A stretch of DNA of 64,000 nucleotides from Eublepharis macularius. Lineage: Eukaryota; Chordata; Lepidosauria; Squamata; Eublepharidae. The position numbers were made by a program, and so were the translations under genes. The notes under the pieces are model-generated. The model was not told the origin of the DNA. It worked only from the letters and a program-made list of their open reading frames with translations, and searched no databases. Positions 10,111 through 19,625 of this stretch are shown one piece after another; position 1 is the stretch's first letter; every line of letters begins with the position of its first letter. The stretch lies in NCBI RefSeq assembly GCF_028583425.1, contig NC_072791.1, positions 11,985,868 to 12,049,867 on the forward strand. The letters run 5' to 3'.

Positions 10111-10521
10111 ATGAGGGGAGAGGTGAACTCAGCCAGTCCAGAACCAAGAAAAGGCCCTGATGCCACAGAGGATGGGAGCGGAAGGGAAGTTTGGGAAGGA
10201 ACCTTGCGGAAGAGCCTGGGAGAGGATTTTCCCCCTTCAGATGTGCAGCACCAGCAATTCCGGCACTTCCGTTATTGGGAGGCTGAAGGGCCCCGAAAGG
10301 TCTGCAGCGAACTCCACCGCCTTTGCCTCCAGTGGCTGAAGCCAGAAAGGCACAGCAAGAAGGAGATCCTGGACCTGGTGATCCTGGAGCAGTTCCTGGC
10401 CATCCTGCCCCCGGAGATGGAGAGCTGGGTCAGGGAATGTGCACCGGAGAGCAGTTCCCAGGCAGTGGCCCTGGCAGAAGGGTTCCTCCTGAGCAATGCC
10501 GACAAGAATCAAGAACAGCAG
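10111..10521 (+). CDS. Gene A exon: SCAN domain
   Basis: First coding exon of a SCAN-KRAB-C2H2 transcription factor. Residues 1-39 are a charged leader ([20 protein letters not shown]). Residues about 40-130 form a complete SCAN domain with the hallmark [30 protein letters not shown], then [25 protein letters not shown] and [12 protein letters not shown] domains are leucine-rich helical dimerisation modules, known from comparative work to descend from a Gypsy-type gag; here they would allow homo- or heterodimers with SCAN proteins from genes B and C. The exon ends in phase 0 at CAG|GTAAGAG. Start chosen because an in-frame stop precedes it and because the ATG is conserved in B and C. High confidence on domain, good on gene model. 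Confidence 0.9.
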
Positions 10522-10679
10522 GTAAGAGGGATTCCTCTAGGTAGTATGTGGGACATAGGATCAGGGATACCCTTAAAATCCATACAGATGGCGCCAACTT
10601 TTTCAGACCCCGCCCCCATCGTAAAACTGTTCTTTTTCTCAATAGTTTCCCCTTTGTGGGATCCCTGCTTCTCTTTCAG

Positions 10680-10722
10680 GTGCAGGAAAGCATCAACTGT
10701 TGCCTTGGAGCAGCTTTTCTAG
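10680..10722 (+). CDS. Gene A exon: short conserved spacer
   Basis: 43-bp exon after CTCTTTCAG and before a GTAAGATC donor, encoding [14 protein letters not shown] plus one base (phase 0 in, 1 out). The same exon is found in gene B (40549-40507, [14 protein letters not shown]) and gene C (49009-49051, VQERIKCYCEAAFL). It joins the SCAN module to the linker exon. No known domain recognised. Confidence 0.75.
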
Positions 10723-11189
10723 GTAAGATCAGAAGGGCTGTCCTACCCACTCGAGGGGCTCTTTGAGTTTAGGTGGGCTGCTTTTATTCCCGTGACCTCA
10801 GTCGAGTTGTGGGAAAGATGCTCACCTGAGCTTCTCACTTTAGAAATATCCATTTGGGGAAGCCAAAACCTAGAATTGATTTAAAATCCGTGCAAGTTAG
10901 TTGCAAGAATAGTGGTTTAGGCCATACCCTATCTACAGTTATAATAGATTTGTGTAGGGGTTACATGGTTAACTACACTGGCAATTACTTGGTTAAAAAA
11001 GCCAGTAGTTTTGTGGTTGCATATAAAGAAAATACAACAAAAGCATTCCTGGTCCACTTCACCTCACCTTTGTGTCAGCAGTCAGGGCATTGAGAAGAAA
11101 GCTGCCTCCAAATGCAAAAAACATGACGATTAATGTAAGTTACTGTAAAAAATTCGGAAGATAGTGTGGGGATCTTATACGTGCTTATG

Positions 11190-11505
11190 TGCTTATATGT
11201 GTCTTGCACACTTGCAAAGAGAGCCTTGGCTACAGTAGCTGATTCTATCAGTGGGGTTCGAACAGCCTGTTCCTCGCATTTCTGTGAATTCTATACTGTT
11301 GGAGAAACAGGCTTGTATTTGTCTTTGATAACAATAGCAAGAGAGGGTTTTGTAAATGTCTGGAATCAAATAATTATCCTATATAAGCATGCAAGGGGAG
11401 TTGTGAGCTTAATTCAGGAGAATCTATTTTCCCCACACAAAGAACTGAAATGCTAAATACCTGAAAACATTTCAATGTCTTCCAATTATCTTTTGATGCT
11501 TCTAG
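11190..11505 (+). repeat. Gene A intron block shared with copies B, C, D
   Basis: The intron just before the linker exon is conserved in copy D (4845-5027 plus 5885-6084), gene C (50306-50420 plus 52045-52213) and gene B (39045-39250, minus). It shares the phrase CTTGCAAAGAGAG and a run around CCCCACACAAAGAACT. It marks the extent of the duplicated unit. Confidence 0.65.
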
Positions 11506-11585
11506 GGGGGGCCTTGAAACCAACAATAAAATATTTGCCAAATCTTTGCAGCAGAGAGAATGCAACTTCTCTGTGGCCAGAGCAG
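11506..11585 (+). CDS. Gene A exon: SCAN-KRAB linker
   Basis: 80-bp exon, phase 1 in and phase 0 out, encoding GALKPTIKYLPNLCSRENATSLWPEQ after the split Gly codon. The frame, length and both splice sites are preserved in four copies in the window (A, B, C, D). It lies where mammalian SCAN-KRAB genes also have a short linker exon, but I do not recognise this sequence as a named motif. Invariant features are LKP, a Pro-x-x-Cys-Ser-Arg-Glu core and a terminal WPE. Confidence 0.75.
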
Positions 11586-11841
11586 GTAAGTGTGGAACTG
11601 CAATTCATGGTCCTGGGTGCCTCCGTGCACTACCCACCCCTCCCTAGGCCAGGGAGAAGAATTTGCTCCCCTTGCCTTCGCTCCTATCTGTCCATTCACT
11701 AGAAGGAAAATGGAAAGGTCTGCTGGAAGTTTGAATGCTGCAAAGAAGCTTCTAATAGCCATTTCAGCTTGTCTTCATAAGGGGAAGATTTGTTAAAGTA
11801 TCTGAGAGGATACAGGAGTTTATTTTTTTTTCTCTTTTCAG

Positions 11842-11968
11842 GGTCCAGTGACCTTTGAGGAGGTGTCTGTTTATTTCACTGAGGAGGAGTGGGCTCTACT
11901 GGATGCGGAAAAAAGAAGCCTTCACAAGGAAGTCATGGAGGAGAATTTTCAGAATGTGGCCTCTCTGG
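11842..11968 (+). CDS. Gene A exon: KRAB A-box
   Basis: 127-bp exon (phase 0 in, 1 out) encoding [42 protein letters not shown], a full-length KRAB A-box (about residues 180-220 of the protein). KRAB A-boxes usually recruit TRIM28 (KAP1) to silence chromatin. The core [14 protein letters not shown] and FQNVASL are present, but the MLE triplet needed for TRIM28 binding in mammalian boxes reads MEE. No B-box exon is seen before the finger exon. Preceded by the linker exon 256 bp upstream. Confidence 0.9.
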
Positions 11969-12835
11969 GTAAGGGTCCCCTTTCCCTTTCTTCCCAGCTG
12001 CTGAAGGCAGAAATTGCTCCATTTAAGAAGGACTCTCGTAGGGCCCTTCAGATGGAGATTCTGAATAGATGAATGGGGTGGCTCCACATGCAGGCAAATG
12101 AGGGACTTCTGCATATCTAGTGTACTACCCAACTATTCATTTGTAAGCTAAAATATTGGTTTGTAAACTAAGAGGAACACTACATGGGATGCCAACAGGG
12201 TCTTCTAATGGGCCTTTTAGTGCAACCAAGGAAGCCAGCATTTTAAATAACAAACATAATATTATTTGGATTTATATAGCACCCCCATGGCGCATTTTTC
12301 AAAATTAAAAAGGCACTTCCTTGCTTCAAGGACCTTTTAGTCTTCCGTTGAGCATGAGAAGGATGCCAGTGTGGGGAGGGGGGCAAAGGGAGGAATTGGG
12401 GGTCATTCCACTGTATTCATTCTACTGACTCTAGTGTAGGGCTTTGGCAAGTTCAACCTATGCAGGAAATGGGGAAGAGCATAGCATGAAAACCGGGATT
12501 TGAGCAGGTGAGGTTTTGGTCACTGTCACAGAGAGTTTTGCCTCCTCAAATTCCGCGTGTCAAGCTGCTATTAAAATCCAAAGAGCACATCCTTTTAGAA
12601 AGGAGGTATGCTGGAGGAAAATATTATTGTGAGCTCTCTCAAGGAATGGCAGGATAAACAACGTCTTGAACACGAAATCGGATCTATAAATGTAAAAAAG
12701 AATTTGTAAGTGGGATAGCCTCAGGGATCTGTCCTGGGCCCTGTGTCCTTTAAAATCATTATAAATGTCTTGGATGAAGCAATAGAGGAGGTGGTCATTC
12801 AAGTTGCAGCTGAGACTAAATTGGGATGGAATGCA

Positions 12836-12909
12836 AATATTAATTTATTTATTTATTTAATTCAATTTATATTCTGCCCTCCCAGCATCAGCAGGCTCAG
12901 GGCGGTTTA
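12836..12909 (-). mobile_element. LINE 3' tail (reverse) inside CR1
   Basis: TTATTTATTTATTTAATTC followed by ATATTCTGCCCTCCCAGC...CAGGGCGG is the reverse of the 3' end of the L2/CR1-like LINE seen at 21980-22045 and 36180-36245. Confidence 0.6.
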
Positions 12910-13503
12910 TGTATGTGTGTGTGTGTGGAATCAAGATTCAGGAAGATCGTGACAGTCTGGATAACTGGGGTAAAAGTAAAAAAATGATTTCCAACTCACA
13001 AATATAAATTTATTTAAGTAGGAAAAATCAAAGGCATAATTATAGGATGAGTGAGACTTTTCTTGGCAGTAGTTCATGCGAAGAAGACCTAGTAGATCGT
13101 ACACTGACCATGACTCAGCAGTGTGATGCAGCAGCTAAAAAGTCAAAAGCTATTTGAGGCTGCATGAACAGAAATGTCCAGATCTTGTGACATGATGGTA
13201 CCACTTTGCTCTGCTGAGACCTCACTTGGAGAACTGTGTTCAGTTTTGGGCACCGCAGTTTAAGAAGGATGTTGACAAACTGGACTGTGTCCAAAGTAGG
13301 GCAACAAAAATGGTAAAGGGTCTGGAGACCAAGTCTTGTGTGGACTGTTTGAAGGAATGGGTATGTTTAGCCTGGAGAGGAGGCGACTGTGAGGTGATAT
13401 GATAGCTGTCACATAGAATAACTTCCTGTTGCCCCAGAGGGTCAGACCAGAAACAACTGGTTAAATTAAAGCAAAACAGTTGTTAGCTAAACAGTAGGAA
13501 GAT

Positions 13504-13640
13504 GATGGTTGTTGGGGGTTTTCCAGGCTGTATTGCCGTGGTCTTGGCATTGTAGTTCCTGACGTTTCGCCAGCAGCTGTGGCTGGCATCTTCAGAGGTG
13601 TAGCACCAAAAGACAGAGATCTCTCAGTGTCACTCAGTAG
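13504..13640 (-). mobile_element. Penelope-like element fragment with hammerhead-like core
   Basis: Matches the right half of the palindrome at 38075-38346. It is flanked by direct repeats CAGTAGGAAGATG (about 13491-13503 and 13643-13655), so it inserted as a truncated copy by retrotransposition. On the minus strand the stretch 13595-13561 holds CTGAAGA, a GCCAGC/GCTGGC hairpin and GAAACGTC. Confidence 0.5.
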
Positions 13641-14084
13641 GAAGATGTTCCTGACAGAGCAGTTCCTCAGTGGAACAGGCTTCCTTGTGAGGGCGTGGGC
13701 TCTTCTTCTTTGGAAGTTTTTCAGTAGAGGCTCAGTGGCCATCTGTCACCAATGCTGATTCTATGACTCATAATGAACTTAGGAGATCCAGAGAGGGAGA
13801 GCTGGAAGAAATGAGCCAGCGCTCTGCTCCTGTAGCCCTTTCTAATGTTCCCAGGGTAATACTGATAGCTATTTTGGGGTCAGGAAAGAATTTCCATTCA
13901 GTCCCAACTCGTCAGGGACCCTGCAGTTTTTTTGCGGGAGTAGGGGGAATTAATTGTAAAATTCCTTCTTTGTGCATAAGATTGTAGTTAATGACCCTCT
14001 GGAGCCCTTTTACCCATATTTTTCCATTTTCAATTTTTCTATCATGAACACTCAATACTCAAATCTTAGTACCTGACAGTGTGT

Positions 14085-15170
14085 CAGGGCTTGCCCCCGC
14101 TGCCGCTGGCCGTGGCACTGGGCGGTCTGCTCCTGACATCATAGGGGGGCCAGGGATGCTGCAGGACCCTGCTCTGTGGAAGGAGGGGCGGTATACCTCA
14201 CCCAGACTCCCTCTCAGTCCACTCGCTGGCCTGCTCAACCTGGCCTGCTTGCCCCGTGTCCTTCTTCATCCCCTCCTTCCAGAACTCTCCTCCAAATCTC
14301 CACTCTTGCATTGCACCACTCTCACTCCACATTATCACTCCTTACTCACATCCACCACCACAGGGCTCTTCCCAGCCAGCTTTTATAGGGCTTCCTTCTA
14401 CTGTCCCACCCCTCTTCCAGCCTGGTCTTGGGCTGCACCAAGCAGTTGCAGCTGGGGTAGCTGATCTGGCCCCACTGACCAGCACCAGCTGTGCCTTGTT
14501 CCCTGGCTGCCCAGCCTCCCTGCCTTGGCTGATTGCTGAAGGCCTGTCCAGCTGCCGTCCCCTGGCTAGCAGCCTGGCCTCCCTGGCTGAGCTGATGGCT
14601 GAAGGTGGGTCCAGCTGTGGCTCCTTGGTTGGTTGCCCAGGGCTTCCTGCAGAGTGCCTCCAATAGCCCCACCTGGAGTGGCTTGGCTTTTGGCAACTCC
14701 TGGGCCAGGCTACTATTTTCTAGCTGGAGTGTGGCTTTGGGTTGTTGGGGCTGCTGCTGCTTCTCCTCCTCAGGTAAGGTCTTTGGGTGGGTGACTGCTG
14801 GGCCTCCAATCCCTCTGCCCTTGCCCCCTTCTGCCTTGCTTAGTCCCCTTTCCTTCCCCAGGGGAGTGTGACTCGCTGGCCTCTCTCTGTCTCCCCCTGC
14901 CTCCTGAGGCCCTGGGGTTTTGCCCCTTGCCCCTGGCGCAGGCAGGTTCTGGCTCCATTTGCCCGTGGGAGGGGATGACCTGCTGTCCCCCAGCTGCCTC
15001 CTCTGCTTGCCAGTCAGACCGGTTGACCTACTGTCTGCTGGCTGACCGGTTGACCTGCTGTCAGCTGGCTGACCAGTTGACCTGCTGGCTGCCCCCTCTG
15101 TTTGCCCGTCAGCCCGGTTGACCTGCTGTTCCCTCTTGTCAAGTCTGGGGGCTGGGGCTCAGACCCCGGA
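14085..15170. mobile_element. GC-rich insert, possibly a solo LTR
   Basis: A roughly 1.08-kb CT/GC-rich block separates CR1 from the finger exon in gene A and is absent at the equivalent place in gene C (about 55795). It starts TGTCAGGGCTTGCC and ends near GGACGCA, with a TATA-like TTTTATAGGG at about 14380, which would suit an LTR, but no clear target duplication was found. It holds a short minisatellite at 15017-15125. Family unknown; treat as a fossil. Confidence 0.3.
15017..15125. repeat. 27-bp minisatellite
   Basis: Units beginning GACCGGTTGACCT at 15017 and 15044, GACCAGTTGACCT at 15071 and GCCCGGTTGACCT at about 15112; the first three are 27 bp apart. Confidence 0.8.
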
Positions 15171-15290
15171 CGCAGTGTATGTCTTTTCTACAAGTGATTC
15201 CTCTTCTCTTGTTATCAATAGTTGTTAATAGCGTTTTCCCCATGATTCTACTTTTGTTTTAAGGTCTTAACAGTCTCATCTTTATTCCAG

Positions 15291-16993
15291 AGGCTGATGG
15301 AACCCAGCAAAAGCCTCAGGGCGAACCACAACAACTCCCATTGGAAGGGAAACATCAGAAGAGAAGTAATGAGACAAAACAGAAGAGAGGACATCAATCA
15401 TCCCTTCAACGAATTCCCACAGGGGAGAAAAAATATGAATGCTTCAAGTGTGGAAAGGACTTTTCTCGGAATCAAAACCTTACTGCACATCAACGAATCC
15501 ACACAGGGGAGAAACCACATAAATGCATGGAGTGTGGAAAGACCTTTGCTTGGAATGCAGGCCTTACTCTCCATCGACGAATCCACACAGGGGAGAAACC
15601 ATATAGCTGTGTAGAGTGTGGAAAAAGCTTTGCTCAGAAATGCCACCTTAATTACCATCGAGGAATCCACACAGGGGAGAAACCATATAAATGCACGCAG
15701 TGTGGAAAAAGCTTTGCTCGGAATACAGAACTTACTCGCCATCGTCGAATCCACACAGGGGAGAAACCATATAAATGTGTGGAATGTGGAATGAGCTTTG
15801 ATGAAAGCTCCCACCTTATTTCCCATCAACAAATGCACATCACAGAGAAATCATGTAAATATGTAGAGTGTGGGAAGAGCTTTTCTCAGAACAGAGACCT
15901 CACTGCCCATCAACAAATCTACACAGGGGAGAAATTATACAAATGTGTGGACTGTGGGAAGTGCTTTGCTCAGAGCTCCTGCCTTACTATCCATCGACGA
16001 ATCCACACAGTGGAGAAAGCATATACATGCATGAAGTGTGGAAAGAGCTTTACTAGGAATTCACAACTTAATGTCCATCAACGAATCCACATAGAGGAGA
16101 AACCATATAACTGTGTGGAGTGTGGAAAAAGCTTTGCTCAGAGATGCCACCTTAATTACCATCGAGGAATCCACACAGGGGAGAAACCATATAAATGCAT
16201 GCAGTGTGGAAAAAGCTTTGCTCGGAATGCAGAACTTACTCTCCATCGACGAATCCACACAGGGGAGAAACCATATAAATGCATGCAGTGTGGAAAAAGC
16301 TTTACTAGGAATTCACACCTTAATGTCCATCAACGAATTCACACTGGGGAGAAACCATATAACTGTGTGGAGTGTGGAAAAAGCTTTGCTCAGAGATCCC
16401 ACCTTAATTACCATCGACGAACCCACACAGGAGAGAAACCATATAAATGCACGCAGTGTGGAAAGAGCTTTGCTCAGAATGCAGAACTTACTGTCCATCA
16501 ACGAATCCACACAGGGGAGAAGCCATATAAATGCATAGTGTGTGGAAAGAGCTTTGCTCGGAATGCAGAACTTACTGTCCATCGACGAATCCACACAGGA
16601 GAAAAGCCATATAAATGTTTTGAATGTGGAAAGAATTTTGCTAACAACACCATACTAACTTTCCATCAACGAATCCACACAGGGGAGAGACCATATAAAT
16701 GTGTGGAGTGTGGAAAAAGGTATGCTTGGAGCTCGTACCTTAGTCTCCATCAACGAATCCACACAGGGGAAAAGCCATATAAATGTGTGGAGTGTGGAAA
16801 GACATATGCTCGGAGCTCCTACCTTAGTGTCCATCAACGAATTCACACAGGGGAGAAACCATATAAATGTGTCAAGTGTGGAAAGAGATTTGCTCAGAGT
16901 GGCCACCTTACTTCCCATCAACGAACCTGCTCATTTAAAAAATCATCTTGTCACATGTCAAAAATTTCAGAGAGGAGAGGAGAGAAAACCTAG
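15291..16993 (+). CDS. Gene A exon: 18 C2H2 zinc fingers
   Basis: Final exon, acceptor TTTATTCCAG, phase 1 in, stop TAG at 16991. A basic linker of about 48 residues is followed by 18 tandem fingers (protein residues about 269-773) joined by HTGEKPYKC linkers; the complete product is 787 residues. Contact residues at helix positions -1/3/6, fingers 1-18: RNA, WGL, QHY, RER, EHS, QDA, QCI, RQV, QHY, REL, RHV, QHY, QEV, REV, NIF, WYL, RYV, QHS. Finger 6 lacks its first Cys and last His (both Tyr) and is probably not folded; finger 18 ends His-x3-Cys. Fingers 8-10 and 11-13 are near-copies of one triplet, with 2-4 related. The DNA target is unknown; repeat-silencing is the usual role of this family. 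Confidence 0.95.
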
Positions 16994-16999
16994 AAGGGC

Positions 17000-17528
17000 C
17001 TCTGCCAGGGTTTTTGAGGGGGTGAAAGTCAGGCAACTTTCAAGGGTGGGAGAGGGAGCGATTTTATATTGGTTTTAATTTGGAATTGTTAAAATTGTTT
17101 TGTAAACTGACTTAAACCATGTGCAAGCATGGGTGTAAAATGCTTCACTACATTTATTAAATAAGAAATGCTGCCTCTGTGTCAACAGCTTCGGCCATAA
17201 GTTCTATCTTGCCAGGTGTCATGGAGTCCATGCAAGGGAGCAACCATGCATCACACTAAAAAGACATCAACAGGGCAGATCTTAGCATCTAAAGTTTTTA
17301 TGCTAAATCCGGCATATATTTTATACCTTCTGAAATGGTTTGTTCAATTCCCACCTAAAATAGTTGGAAGACAGTTTATTATAAAATGGGAGTGTTTTGA
17401 CCTACGCTGTTAACACATGTTATGGAGGGGTGTTGCAGATGTTAGGGTTAATACAGGCCAGGTTATGGGACAGAGAAACCTCTGGTATCTTTAGTTGATG
17501 ATCTCCGTCTAAATATAGACAGATGCCA
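17000..17528 (+). other. Gene A 3' UTR and poly(A) region
   Basis: No coding sequence. ATTAAA at about 17156 (within TTTATTAAATAAG), 160 bp past the stop, is the best poly(A) signal. The sequence ends at the L1 target site. Confidence 0.5.
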
Positions 17529-19298
17529 CTTACTGCTAAAAATATTGATTTATTCAAGAACAATTATGAAAAGCTATGGCAACAAATAGACAGAGACTTA
17601 ATCAAATGGAATAAGTTGAATCTCTCGTGGCTGGGAAGAACAGAAGTAATTAAAATGAATGTATTACCACGGATTATATTTTTACTGCAAACAATACCAA
17701 TAATAAGAGACAATAAACAATCTGACAAGTGGCAAAGGAAGATATTGGACTTTGTATTGGCAGGGAGTGAATTGGCCCCGAGTGAAGATGAAAGTTCTAT
17801 GTGATGCCAAAGAAAGAGGGGGACTACAATTACCAAATATAAGACTATACCATGAAGCAATATGTTTGATGTGGCTCGGGGAATGAATGCTGTTAGAAAA
17901 TCCTAAACTCTTAACACTTGAAGGATACAAGAAACTCTTTGGTTGGCATGCGTACTTATGGTATGATAAAATCAAAGCGGACTCTATGTTTCTGCATCAT
18001 TACATTAGACGAAGCCTATACACGGTCTAGCAAAAATATAAAAAATATTTAGATGGTATCCTGACGTGGGTGGTGCCATTGGAAGTTATTGACCCGAGAA
18101 CAATTAACAACAGAGAGGAATGTTTGCCATATAAGGAGGTGTTGAAAATGGAGCAAAATGTGATTAAGCTTAAAACAGGAAACGAACTATCCTCCCACTA
18201 TGGATGGTTTCAATACAGACAGATTAAAGGCCTATATGACATGGATCGTTTAAAATCGGGATTTAAATGGAAAAATTCTGAATTGGAAGAAAGTATACTA
18301 CAAGAAGGCAAGAAAATGATTTCTAAAGTTTACAAGATTTTGTTAAAATGGTATACAGAAGACGAAACTGTTAAAGCCCAGATGGTGAAATGGGCTATAA
18401 ATTGCAATAGAGACATAACAATGGAGGCATGGGAACACTTGTGGAAAAATACATTGAAGATATCGACTTGTACCAATATCAAAGAAAATGTCTATAAGAT
18501 GATATATAGATGGTACTTAACGCCGAAGAAAATAGGATATGGGAACAACAAAATGTCAGACAAGTGTTGGAAATGTAAAAACCATGAAGGTTCATTATAT
18601 CATATGTGGTGGACCTGTGAGGTAGCAAAGCAGTTCTGGGGAGATATTACAGAAGCTATGACTGAAATTTTACAAATCCCAATAAATAAGAACCCAGAAC
18701 TGCTGTTGTTAAATTTGAAATTAGAAGAGATTCCCAGGCGACAAAGAACTTTATTATTTTATGACAACAGTAGCAAGAATTTTATATGCTCAGAAATGGA
18801 AGATGCAAGAAGTACCATCTATTGAAAATTGGATACAAAAATTGCTGTACATGGCAGAAATTGACAAAATGACGAGAAAGTTGAGAGAACAGAATCCAGA
18901 AGAATTTTTTAATGACTGGGAGAAGTTAAAACAGTATTTGGAAAAGAAGTGGGACGTAAAGGGAGAATTATGGTTGTTATATAACTATTAAGCTTACAGA
19001 AAGGAAGAGATACTGATCTTTACAGAAGAAGAGGGGAGATAAGTTAGAAATATAATGTAATTGATAGTTTGATGTTAGGTTTTGCTTAATTCAATATATA
19101 TTATCTATTTCAGTAGCGTATTAAGACAGTTAAGAATAGAAAAGGAGATATAAGTAGTAGGTTTAGACAGTGGATTGGAAAACTTGGAAGTCTTAGATTA
19201 AGAGGGGGGGAAGGGGGAGAGAATATGGAAATGAGGGTTTCAATTGAAAATCTGTAATATTAATCTTTACTCACCCAATAAAAAATTCTTTAAAAAAA
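17529..19298 (+). mobile_element. 5'-truncated L1 LINE with clear target duplication
   Basis: ORF2 C-terminal third: LSWLGRTEVIKMNVLPRIIFLLQTIP, later KIWKK-like helices and the Cys-rich motif CWKCKNHEGSLYHMWWTC, then a 3' UTR ending in AATAAA and poly(A) at about 19280-19299. Interrupted by a few stops and frameshifts (for example near 17803 and 18030, and between 18760 and 18825). Flanked by target duplications of ATATAGACAGATGCCA (17513-17528 and 19299-19314). About 1.77 kb, inserted 0.5 kb past gene A. Confidence 0.95.
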
Positions 19299-19375
19299 AT
19301 ATAGACAGATGCCATGCTTCTTTGTTGCAGTAGACTATGCCAACTTGTTAAGGCAGATGCCGGTGTCAAGGGATG

Positions 19376-19625
19376 TACCTTGAACTGCTTTAAATTGTTT
19401 CTGATGTAATGTAATTAAAGGATTGCTGTTGGAGATCAGCTATCTGCAGAGTAGGAATAATCTTGTGGAATTCCTCAGGGCATAATCTTGTCCCCCATCT
19501 TCTTCAATCTCTATGTAAAGCCTTTTGGAGAACTCACTCATAGCTATGTAATTGGATGCAATCAATATGCAGTTAATAACAACAGTAAGAACAATAACAT
19601 TCAGTTTATATACCACCCTTCAGGA
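19376..19625 (+). mobile_element. LINE RT fragment plus SINE tail
   Basis: 19376-19575 repeats 770-980 (GIILSPIFFNLYVKPFGEL, QYAVNN), and 19575-19625 is the 3' end of a reversed Sauria-like SINE, cut at CCCTTCAGGA by the hAT-like element that follows. Confidence 0.65.

Larger units (their letters stand above)
12650..14075 (+). mobile_element. CR1 LINE (RT and 3' part) with two insertions
   Basis: Reads CR1 wording such as the [17 protein letters not shown]-like run (13225-13290), the QCDAAAKKS segment (13115-13145), and the 3' phrase GGCCATCTGTCA...GCTGATTCTATGA at 13738-13765. Many stops and frameshifts, so inactive. It is interrupted by a reversed LINE tail at 12836-12909 and a Penelope-like fragment at 13504-13640. 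A similar CR1 occupies the same intron in gene C (52735-55790). Confidence 0.75.

Noticed and set aside
14081-14696. Overlapping ORFs of 116-136 codons on both strands in the GC-rich insert
   Set aside because: Low-complexity Pro/Ser/Leu and Ala/Gly readings with no motif; expected from composition.
15398-15838. Long antisense ORF with repeated [12 protein letters not shown] wording across the finger exon
   Set aside because: It is the complement of the tandem zinc-finger codons; the same pattern appears opposite the fingers of genes B and C and follows their 84-bp period.
15425-16930. Regular 84-bp repeats that could suggest a tandem array or CRISPR-like structure
   Set aside because: Each period is one C2H2 finger in an open frame with HTGEKPYKC linkers; there are no spacers.
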